The notes below the pieces were generated by a model, which saw nothing but the letters and a program-made list of their open reading frames with translations, was not told the origin of the DNA and searched no databases. Shown here piece by piece: positions 22,790-28,324 of a DNA stretch of 28,324 nucleotides (positions are counted from its first letter, which is position 1; each line of letters begins with the position of its first letter). The position numbers and the translations under genes were made by a program. Source of the DNA: AC-51 sp036265325. GTDB taxonomy: Bacteria; Actinomycetota; UBA4738; HRBIN12. The stretch covers positions 1 through 28,324 of the forward strand of contig DATAPH010000078.1 in assembly GCA_036265325.1 (NCBI GenBank), given 5' to 3'.

Positions 22790-22795
22790 AGCATA
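22790..22795 (-). promoter_or_regulatory. Putative -10 box for a leaderless ADP-ribosylglycohydrolase transcript
   Basis: On the minus strand TATGCT is followed by eight bases and GTG 22781, with no ribosome binding site. It lies in the 60-base divergent region shared with rpsD, where TAGCCT (22825-22830) eleven bases before the rpsD ATG is a possible plus-strand -10 box. Confidence 0.45.
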
Positions 22796-22841
22796 GTCGC
22801 AGGTCAGAGCTATCGGACGTCTGGTAGCCTTGCCAACCGCG

Positions 22842-23444
22842 ATGGACAAGACCGGCCCTAAGCACAAGACCTGTCGACGTGTGGGCGCTCCACTTTGTGG
22901 ACGCCCCAACTGCCCATCCAACAAGCGGCCCTATCCGCCCGGGCAGCACGGTCGTGGCCGCAAGCGCATCTCGGAGTACCAGACGCGACTGCTCGAGAAG
23001 CAGAAGCTCCGCCACATCTACGGCGTGAACGAGAAGCAGATGCGCGGCTACTTCGACAAGGCCACCCGCTCCACCAGCGTGACCGGCGAAGAGATGATCC
23101 GCATGCTCGAATGCCGTCTCGACACGATCTGCCTGCGGCTCGGGTTCGCCCAGACGACCAGCCAGGCGAAGCAGCTGGTATCCCACGGCCACGTCAGCTT
23201 GGACGGCCGTCGGATCGACATCCCGAGCGCCCAGGTCAAGCCCGGCCAGGCGATCACCTTGTCGCCACGGGCGAAGAACTTCGTCTTCGTGCGCGAGGCG
23301 CTCGAGATCACGCCCGAACCGCCCTCGTACCTCTACCGGAACAAGGACGAAGGTTCGGGCACGCTCAGCCGCTTGCCGGAGCGCGGCGAGGTGCCGCTGC
23401 CGGTGCCGGTCGAAGAGCGCCTGATCGTCGAGTTCTACGCCTAG
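22842..23444 (+). CDS. rpsD: 30S ribosomal protein S4
   Basis: A 200-residue S4, the 16S rRNA-binding primary assembly protein. RPYPPGQHGRGRKRISEYQ, LLEKQKLRHIYGVNEKQM, the S4 RNA-binding domain (ECRLDTICLRLGFAQTTSQA, LVSHGHVSLDGRRIDIPS) and the ending VEERLIVEFYA are all typical. The N-terminal zinc knuckle is unusual: HKTC...CGRPNC offers one His and three Cys, where zinc-binding S4 proteins have four Cys and many actinobacterial ones none. ATG 22842 is preferred over an in-frame TTG at 22830 because it gives the normal N-terminus. No ribosome binding site precedes it. The gene stands alone, away from the usual rpsM-rpsK-rpoA cluster. Its stop shares CTAG with convergent tatA. Confidence 0.97.
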   Translation: MDKTGPKHKTCRRVGAPLCGRPNCPSNKRPYPPGQHGRGRKRISEYQTRLLEKQKLRHIYGVNEKQMRGYFDKATRSTSVTGEEMIRMLECRLDTICLRLGFAQTTSQAKQLVSHGHVSLDGRRIDIPSAQVKPGQAITLSPRAKNFVFVREALEITPEPPSYLYRNKDEGSGTLSRLPERGEVPLPVPVEERLIVEFYA

Positions 23445-23632
23445 GCGCTCGCGTCGTTCGGACGCGGCGCCTCGTCGGGTGCTTCGTCCTCCAACTGGCC
23501 TTCCCGGAGCCCCTTCCGGAATTCACCCTGCGACCGCCCGAGCGACCTCGCCATCTCCGGCAGCTTGTTCGCGCCGAACAGGACGACGGCCAGAACGACC
23601 AAGATCACACCACCTGAGCCGAAGAGCTCCAT
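23441..23632 (-). CDS. tatA: Twin-arginine translocase subunit TatA/TatE family
   Basis: A 63-residue protein with one N-terminal transmembrane helix (GSGGVILVVLAVVLFGANKLPE), the characteristic FG-x-x-KLPE hinge, and an amphipathic helix (MARSLGRSQGEFRKGLREG), then an acidic, Pro-rich tail. TatA oligomerises to form the pore for folded proteins carrying twin-arginine signals. The usual Glu/Gln near the start of the helix is not obvious (MELFGSGG). ATG 23632 is the natural start; GTG 23644 would add four residues. tatB and tatC are not in the window. It overlaps rpsD tail to tail by four bases. Confidence 0.92.
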   Translation of the reverse strand: MELFGSGGVILVVLAVVLFGANKLPEMARSLGRSQGEFRKGLREGQLEDEAPDEAPRPNDASA

Positions 23633-23706
23633 GGTCACCACCACCTATCTGGAGGCCACGCAACCAGTGTCGCACCGAGGCGCACATCCCCTGCATCGCG
23701 GCCGGG

Positions 23707-23735
23707 TCGACCAGGACGCCCAGCGCGGATACGCT
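23707..23735 (+). promoter_or_regulatory. Possible promoter for the CDGSH protein gene
   Basis: TCGACC (23707-23712), 17 bases, TACGCT (23730-23735). A leader of about 28 bases would carry the ribosome binding site GAGAGGAAG just before ATG 23770. The match is moderate. Confidence 0.33.
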
Positions 23736-23769
23736 TGCCGGCGCTGCATCGCCTATGAGAGGAAGTTCG

Positions 23770-24480
23770 ATGGCGGGGTCAGACGACGTGCGGATCACGG
23801 TTACGGAGAACGGTCCCTATCGAGTCACGGGCTCGGTGCCCCTCGTTCCTCGGACGATCGTCACGGACGACGAGGGGTTCTCCGTCGAGTGGGGCGAGGG
23901 CGAACCCTACGCGACTGAGGCCGCGTACGAACTCTGCCGGTGCGGCGAGTCGAAGACGGCCCCCTTCTGTGATCGAGCGTGCGACGAGAACGAGTTCGAC
24001 GGCACGGAGACGGCGAGCAGGAAGCCCTACCTGGAGCAGGCCGAGGAAGAAGTCGGCCCAAGGCTCACCCTCACCGACGCCGAGGACCTCTGCGCGTACG
24101 CGCGCTTCTGCGACCCGGGCGGACAGATCTGGAACCTGGTCCAGGAAGACGACGACGCTTCGAGGGCGCTCGCGATCCGCGAAGGGAAGCTGTGCCCCTC
24201 GGGCCGCCTGGTGACGTGGGACAAAGAGACGCGGGCGCGCAACGAAGAGGACTGGGCGCCGTCGATCGGCGTCGTTCAAGATCCGAGCGAAGGATGCTCC
24301 GGGCCGTTGGCCGTCCGCGGCGGCATCCCGGTGGTCGCCGCCGACGGGTTCGAGTACGAGGTGCGCAACCGCCAGACTCTCTGCCGGTGCGGCCAGTCGG
24401 AGAACAAGCCGTTCTGCAACGGGTCACACGCTGCCGTCAAGTTCCAAGACGGACAGGCCGAGCGCGGCTTCGTCGTCTAG
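23770..24480 (+). CDS. Double-CDGSH iron-sulfur protein with central Fer4_19-like domain
   Basis: A 236-residue predicted iron-sulfur protein of the COG3369 type. The C-terminal CDGSH site is normal: Cys205, Cys207, Cys216, then NGSH with His220, the 3Cys-1His ligand set of a [2Fe-2S] cluster. The N-terminal copy reads CRCGESKTAPFCDRAC: Cys56, Cys58, Cys67 are kept but the ligand His is replaced by Cys71. Between them, Cys108, Cys114, and Cys142 in CPSGRL resemble a divergent single-cluster ferredoxin domain, with Cys176 nearby. Such proteins are thought to carry electrons or clusters; the partner is unknown. ATG 23770 has AGAGGAA five bases upstream. Longer upstream frames have no family similarity. 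The protein is soluble and strongly acidic. Confidence 0.9.
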   Translation: MAGSDDVRITVTENGPYRVTGSVPLVPRTIVTDDEGFSVEWGEGEPYATEAAYELCRCGESKTAPFCDRACDENEFDGTETASRKPYLEQAEEEVGPRLTLTDAEDLCAYARFCDPGGQIWNLVQEDDDASRALAIREGKLCPSGRLVTWDKETRARNEEDWAPSIGVVQDPSEGCSGPLAVRGGIPVVAADGFEYEVRNRQTLCRCGQSENKPFCNGSHAAVKFQDGQAERGFVV

Positions 24481-24600
24481 CGCATCCTTCTCGAGCCCTC
24501 GTCCGGCGCGTGCTGCGAGGCGCGAGGACACCGTTGCCGACTTGTGGAGATTCCTGAGCGCCCGCGGTTGGTCCACCGGACGCACATACCATCGCCGCTG

Positions 24601-24624
24601 ATGAGCGCGAACGTCCTCCTATGA
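24601..24624 (+). CDS. Seven-codon upstream open reading frame (possible leaderless leader peptide)
   Basis: ATG at 24601 encodes MSANVLL and its TGA overlaps the ATG of the propeller gene as ATGA (24621-24624). TACCAT (24587-24592), eight bases before, could serve as a -10 box, making this a leaderless leader peptide that couples translation to the main gene, which lacks its own ribosome binding site. No direct evidence of translation. Confidence 0.28.
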   Translation: MSANVLL

Positions 24625-26165
24625 AGCGTCCCTCGAGACGGGCGGTCGTGGTCGGCCTTGCCGTCCTCGTCGTCGCGGGCGTGGTCGCGTCCGCCGCAGC
24701 GGTCCAGACAGGTCTCGCCGCGAAGGCGTGGCGGCGGTTCCACCCGGTCCCGGTGGGAACCGTGCACATCTTCGGCACGGGTCTGCCCGCCGTCCAACCC
24801 GGTCCCGGCCCCGTTCAGGGACCGATCAACCGATCGTTCCCCGGCGTCACGACCTTCCGAGGAAACGCGAGCCGCGACTACTACGGCGAGGGGCCCGTGC
24901 CGAGCGACCCGCACATCGCGTGGGCCTATCCGCCCGACGGGAAGATGTGCATGCAGTCGGCGGACAACGGCCTGACGTTCCAAGGACCGATGCAGGAATG
25001 GTGCGGGACCGGATGGACCGGTCAACCCAACGTCTTGCAACGTCCCGACGGCACGGTCGAAGTGCGCGAGGGCGCGTACGACGGGGCCTATCACTTCCTC
25101 AACGGGGCCACCGGCGCGCAGCTTCGGCCGGATCTGCTGACGGGTGACCTCGCGAAAGGCTCGGCCACCTCCGACTCACAGGGTTATCCGCTCTACTACG
25201 GCGGCTCTCGGGACAACCAGCTCCGCGTCGTCGCGATGGACCGCCAGCGCCCAACCGTCCTCTGGGATCTGGACGCCATGACGTCGGTTCCCCGCCCCGT
25301 GTGGAACAACGATTGGGACGGCGCCCCACTGCAGATCGGCGATTACCTGATCGAGGGCGGCGAGAACTCATGGCTCTACGTCATCCGGTTGCACCGCGGG
25401 TACAACGCGCAGGGCCTGGTCACCGTCCACCCCGAGATCGTGATGAAAGTGCCGGGCTACGACCAGCAACTCCTCGACACGATCGGCGACGATGACGTCT
25501 CGATCGAAAGCTCGGTCTCGTTCCACGCCGGCGTCGTGTACTTCGGGAACTCCGGCGGCTTGGTGGAAGGGTGGGACATCTCCGACATCCTGCGCGGCGG
25601 AACGCGTTACAAGGAGGTCTTCCGCTTCTGGGCGGGCGGCGACATCGACCCATCGGTGGTGATCGACCCGGAGGGCTACCTCTACGTCGCGCGGCATATC
25701 GAAGACAACGAGCCGCGGCCCGCCGCGACGGCGCGAGACCAGCAGCTCGGCAACATCATGAAGCTCGATCCGACGAACCCGACCAACCCCGTCGTGTGGT
25801 CGGCGAACGTGGGCAGCATCGCGCGCGGGCAAGGAAGCCTCGGCACGCCCGCGCTCTACAACGGCATGGTCTACGACACGCTCACGAACGGCGCGTTCGT
25901 CGGCATCGACGCGACGACGGGGAACGTCGACTGGACCGTGAACCTCCCCGGGAACGCGTGGATGTCCCCGGTCCCGATCGACAACAACCTGCTGATCGGC
26001 GACTGCACCGGTGTGCTCCACGACTACGACATCTCGAACCCGACCGTCGCCCCGCCGGAGCTGTGGAACATCCAGCTCGGCGGCTGCGAGGAGTCGACCC
26101 CCGCGGTATGGCACGGGATGATCTACGTCGGGACGCGCGGCGGCCAGATCTACGGCATCGGCTGA
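24621..26165 (+). CDS. Membrane-anchored PQQ-type beta-propeller protein
   Basis: A 514-residue protein. A basic start (MKRPSRR) and one hydrophobic helix (AVVVGLAVLVVAGVVASAAA) anchor it or direct export; the rest is outside the membrane. Repeated blades of the PQQ/quinoprotein type are seen, such as GYPLYYGGSRDNQLRVVAMD, VVYFGNSGGLVEGWDI, GYLYVARH, GMVYDTLTNGAFVGIDATTG and GMIYVGTRGGQIYGIG; the latter two contain the typical G-x-x-A/Y-D-x-x-TG and VGTRGGxxYxI patterns. Residues for binding the PQQ cofactor are not evident, so a scaffold or binding role like BamB-type propellers is likelier than a dehydrogenase. Six cysteines (MCMQ, EWCG, GDCTG, GGCEE and others) may form disulfides. It is convergent with the TolB-type gene. 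Confidence 0.85.
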   Translation: MKRPSRRAVVVGLAVLVVAGVVASAAAVQTGLAAKAWRRFHPVPVGTVHIFGTGLPAVQPGPGPVQGPINRSFPGVTTFRGNASRDYYGEGPVPSDPHIAWAYPPDGKMCMQSADNGLTFQGPMQEWCGTGWTGQPNVLQRPDGTVEVREGAYDGAYHFLNGATGAQLRPDLLTGDLAKGSATSDSQGYPLYYGGSRDNQLRVVAMDRQRPTVLWDLDAMTSVPRPVWNNDWDGAPLQIGDYLIEGGENSWLYVIRLHRGYNAQGLVTVHPEIVMKVPGYDQQLLDTIGDDDVSIESSVSFHAGVVYFGNSGGLVEGWDISDILRGGTRYKEVFRFWAGGDIDPSVVIDPEGYLYVARHIEDNEPRPAATARDQQLGNIMKLDPTNPTNPVVWSANVGSIARGQGSLGTPALYNGMVYDTLTNGAFVGIDATTGNVDWTVNLPGNAWMSPVPIDNNLLIGDCTGVLHDYDISNPTVAPPELWNIQLGGCEESTPAVWHGMIYVGTRGGQIYGIG

Positions 26166-26211
26166 CGAGCGGTCTCCACGCCGTCGTGGGTCAGGTTGAC
26201 CGATGTCGTGA

Positions 26212-27189
26212 TCAGATCGGTTGCCACGAGATACCGAGCACGCCGTCATGCACGAGCGTCCGTGGAGCGGCCCCATCGGCGCGAACCACGACGAGACCGC
26301 CCGGTCCTCCGTTCTTGCCGGCCGCATACGCGATCTCACGCCCATCCGGCGACCACACAGGATTGAGGTTCGTCGCGCCGGGCCCGTCGTCCGTCAGCCG
26401 AGTCACGTCGCTTCCATCCGTGTTCATCGTGAAGATGTCGGACTCCATCGGACCCTCCTGCCGCGTGAATGCGATGGAGCGCCCATCCGGTGACCAAGAG
26501 GGGTTGTAGTCACTCGTCCCCGTCGAGAGCTGCTGGACGTGCGAACCATCGGTGCTCATGACGAAGATCCCGAATCCCGAGTCGGTGCCCTTGTCGAACA
26601 AGAGCTGTTTGCCGTCGGGCGAGAACGACGCGGTGAAGTAGCTCCGTTGCCCGGCGGGGATCGCGTCCCCCACGATCCGGTCGGCCCTCCCATCCGGGGA
26701 GACGAAGTGGATGGCCGAGCCCTGAGCGGTAGCAGCCACATACGCGATCGTCGAACCGTCGGGTGACCACGAGGGCGCACCGATGTTGTCAGCGCTCGCG
26801 ACCAGGTGAGGATCCGACCCGTCCGCGTTCATGACCCAGAGTTGCCGTTGGCCGCCCGCCGGCGGGAAGACGGCGACCGCGAGGTGCGCCCCGTCCGGCG
26901 ACCACGCCGGCAGCCAGGCTCCCGCGGGCGTTCCATGCACCGCGCGAGCGTCCCCAGTCTCGGGATCGACGGTGAACAGCGAGCTCCCGTTCGCGAATGC
27001 GATCACACCGTTGGAGGCCGGGATGATCCGTACGGGCGCCGGCGCCGGTGCGACGACCGAAGGTTCGGGCGTCGACGGGATGCGCAGACGAACCCAGGCG
27101 AGGCCCCCGATAACGAGCGCTGCGAGAACGACCGAGACGACCACGGCGCTCGCCCGTCCTGAACCGGCTCGACCGCTGAAGCGCGTCAC
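26212..27189 (-). CDS. Membrane-anchored TolB-like (PD40 repeat) beta-propeller protein
   Basis: A 325-residue protein. An N-terminal transmembrane helix (SAVVVSVVLAALVIGGLAWV) is followed by a Pro-rich linker and a TolB/WD40-like propeller. Five PD40 repeats are clear: WSPDGAHLAVAVF, WSPDGSTIAYVAA, FSPDGKQLLFDKG, WSPDGRSIAFTRQ and WSPDGREIAYAAG, each preceded by a NADGSD/STDGSH/NTDGSD strand. Such proteins bind partners or ligands on the outer side of the membrane; no enzyme site is seen. GTG 27189 overlaps the TetR stop by four bases (GTGA), so it is translationally coupled to the regulator, an unusual partnership. The frame continues upstream inside tetR but is not coding there. It is convergent with the PQQ-type propeller gene, 46 bases away. 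Confidence 0.88.
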   Translation of the reverse strand: MTRFSGRAGSGRASAVVVSVVLAALVIGGLAWVRLRIPSTPEPSVVAPAPAPVRIIPASNGVIAFANGSSLFTVDPETGDARAVHGTPAGAWLPAWSPDGAHLAVAVFPPAGGQRQLWVMNADGSDPHLVASADNIGAPSWSPDGSTIAYVAATAQGSAIHFVSPDGRADRIVGDAIPAGQRSYFTASFSPDGKQLLFDKGTDSGFGIFVMSTDGSHVQQLSTGTSDYNPSWSPDGRSIAFTRQEGPMESDIFTMNTDGSDVTRLTDDGPGATNLNPVWSPDGREIAYAAGKNGGPGGLVVVRADGAAPRTLVHDGVLGISWQPI

Positions 27190-27791
27190 GATGGAGCCAG
27201 CGCTGCTCGAACGAGCTCGACCAGCTCGGCTTCGCGCCGTTTCAGCGACGTTCGGGCGTCGTCTTGGCCGACGAACGACGCCAGCACGCTCGCTTCCGTA
27301 AGCGATCCGATCACGGCCGTGTACAGCGTGAACAGCAGCAGCGCGGGGTCCTGCTTCCGGATCTGTCCCGCCTCCATCCCCGCCTTGAGGAACCCGATCG
27401 CGCGGACGCGAAGCGGTTCTAACGCCGACCCGAACCGATCGAACGCGTTTGGCCCGAGCCGGCCCGCCTCGCGGATGAACATCGGGAATTCCGGCCATTC
27501 CGCCGCGAGCTCGTACACCGCGTGGATGACGGCCTCGGCTCGCTCCTCGGGGTCGGGCGAACCCTCGAGCGCCGACGCGATCTCTTCGGCAACCCGCCGG
27601 CCGGCGGCGGCGAGGCACGTCTCGAGCAGCGCGTCCTTGTTCGGGAAGTAATAGAGCAGCGTCTGCTTGCGGACGCCGACCGCCGTCGCGATCGAATCGA
27701 GGGACGCCCCCGTGTAACCCTCGGTACCGAACTGCCGGATGGCTTCCTCGACGATCGTGGTGCGCCGTCGCTCGCCCCCCGTCCGTGGCAT
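27186..27791 (-). CDS. TetR/AcrR-family transcriptional regulator
   Basis: A 201-residue repressor. The N-terminal HTH is canonical: TIVEEAIRQFGTEGYTGASL, then DSIATAVGVRKQTLLYYFPN and KDALLETCL (about residues 11-55). The C-terminal helices (AEAVIHAVYELAAEWPEF, MFIREAGRL, LLLFTLYTAVIGSLTEASV) form the ligand-binding and dimer domain; the ligand is unknown. ATG 27791 gives the standard family start. It begins five bases after the stop of the plsC-like gene and overlaps the propeller gene at its end, so it is inside an operon. Neighbouring acyltransferase suggests control of lipid genes, possibly its own operon, but no operator can be placed because the operon's promoter lies outside the window. 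Confidence 0.94.
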   Translation of the reverse strand: MPRTGGERRRTTIVEEAIRQFGTEGYTGASLDSIATAVGVRKQTLLYYFPNKDALLETCLAAAGRRVAEEIASALEGSPDPEERAEAVIHAVYELAAEWPEFPMFIREAGRLGPNAFDRFGSALEPLRVRAIGFLKAGMEAGQIRKQDPALLLFTLYTAVIGSLTEASVLASFVGQDDARTSLKRREAELVELVRAALAPS

Positions 27792-27796
27792 GCGTG

Positions 27797-28324
27797 TTAC
27801 TTCCAGGTCTGTGGGCGTCCGCGCCGCGGAACCGGCCGTGACCCTTCCCACGTGCGGCGCCACCCGGCGCCGACGGGACCGGCTAGCGACGGTGTCTCGC
27901 CGCGCTCCGCCCGGGTGAGGGCGTGGAACCAGTCGGTGCGGTCCTCGTCGAACAGCTGCATGACGGCTTGCTGCATCCGAGCTGACAGGTGCTGGTGCGA
28001 CTCCTCTTCCTCGGGGTACAAGACCTCGCCGTAGCGCATCGTCACCACCGGCCGGCCGCGACGCGGCCACCACCGGCCCTTCGGCATGGCCTGATACGCG
28101 CCGATGATCGCGACCGGCACCAGCCCGACGCCGAGGTCGAGCGCAAGCCGCGACGCGCCGTGCCGGAACCGCTGCATGTGCCCGTCGGGCGACCGCGTTC
28201 CCTCGGGGAACACGACGATCGACCAGCCGTCGTCGACGAGCTCGCGCGCCTTCTCGATCGCGGTCGACCCGCCGCGTCCGCGGTCGATCGGGAACCCGCC
28301 GTACACCAGCGCGGTGAACGCCTG
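27797..28324 (-). CDS. 1-acyl-glycerol-3-phosphate acyltransferase family protein (PlsC-like), 5' end outside window
   Basis: The last 175 residues of a PlsC-family acyltransferase, an enzyme that acylates lysophosphatidic acid or a related glycerolipid at the membrane. The third motif FPEGTRS (within VVFPEGTRSPDGHMQRFRHG) binds glycerol phosphate, and the fourth, VPVAIIGAYQAMPKG, is present. The first motif, NHxxxxD, should lie in the missing part. The stretch VYGGFPIDRGRGGSTAIEKA precedes them as expected. The C-terminal 40 residues (RAERGETPSLAGPVGAGWRR to TWK) are basic and unlike the core. It stops five bases before tetR and heads the plsC-tetR-propeller operon. Confidence 0.92.
   Translation of the reverse strand, partial: QAFTALVYGGFPIDRGRGGSTAIEKARELVDDGWSIVVFPEGTRSPDGHMQRFRHGASRLALDLGVGLVPVAIIGAYQAMPKGRWWPRRGRPVVTMRYGEVLYPEEEESHQHLSARMQQAVMQLFDEDRTDWFHALTRAERGETPSLAGPVGAGWRRTWEGSRPVPRRGRPQTWK

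Noticed and set aside
20578..24480. Selenoprotein encoded in the window (TGA as selenocysteine in redox genes)
   Set aside because: The reductase fusion and CDGSH protein use Cys codons at their redox sites and end at family-typical positions; no TGA falls inside a conserved motif.
1..28324. CRISPR array, insertion sequence, integrase or attachment site
   Set aside because: No regularly spaced direct repeats, transposase or recombinase motifs were found; the tRNA-Pro gene has no repeated 3' end nearby that would suggest an integrated element.

Overview
This is a GC-rich (estimated by eye in the high 60s percent), gene-dense chromosomal window, most likely from an uncultured actinobacterium. 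The case rests on mycoredoxin-like chemistry, an ECF sigma factor with a zinc-binding anti-sigma factor, a PASTA-type bifunctional PBP, many GTG starts, -10 boxes lying directly in front of start codons (leaderless style), and a perfect mycobacterial-type SOS box. The class cannot be settled from this sequence. No insertion sequence, prophage, CRISPR array or rRNA was seen; the window looks like ordinary chromosome with a few unusual loci.

Layout. 1-2.8 kb: the tail of a Crp/Fnr regulator, a convergent NUDIX and metallo-beta-lactamase pair, and a divergent MidA-type methyltransferase. 2.8-5.9 kb: two tandem paralogous exported Asp-box (BNR) beta-propeller proteins, the second a lipoprotein, closed by a strong hairpin terminator. 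6.0-9.0 kb (minus): archaeal-type prolyl-tRNA synthetase with a small tail-anchored protein behind it, and a stand-alone NuoD. 9.1-12.3 kb (plus): selA-selB, the protein machinery for selenocysteine insertion. 12.3-14.1 kb (minus): a RidA-family protein and a long NfeD-type membrane protein. 14.2-18.1 kb: class A PBP with PASTA domains, a YqeY protein, a membrane-anchored metallophosphoesterase and tRNA-Pro(CGG).

18.2-20.4 kb: an exported NlpC/P60 peptidoglycan hydrolase whose promoter carries a perfect LexA operator, followed by a structured leader, a strong ribosome binding site and, apparently, an ATC start codon. Next come an ECF sigma factor and a soluble zinc anti-sigma factor. 20.4-22.8 kb (minus): a small helical protein coupled to a glutaredoxin/thioredoxin-reductase fusion, then an ADP-ribosylglycohydrolase. 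22.8-24.5 kb: rpsD, tatA (minus) and a double-CDGSH iron-sulfur protein. 24.6-28.3 kb: a membrane-anchored PQQ-type propeller, convergent with a minus-strand operon of plsC (partial), a TetR regulator and a TolB-type propeller.

The most promising lead is the NlpC/P60 locus. A perfect SOS box abutting a recognisable promoter predicts DNA-damage induction of a cell-wall hydrolase, analogous in logic to the LexA-controlled cell-wall hydrolase ChiZ of Mycobacterium tuberculosis, with possible extra dampening by the leader and start codon. Second-tier leads are an AhpF-like reductase with a mycoredoxin-type N-terminal domain, a CDGSH protein whose first cluster site has Cys in place of His, and the tandem Asp-box propellers.
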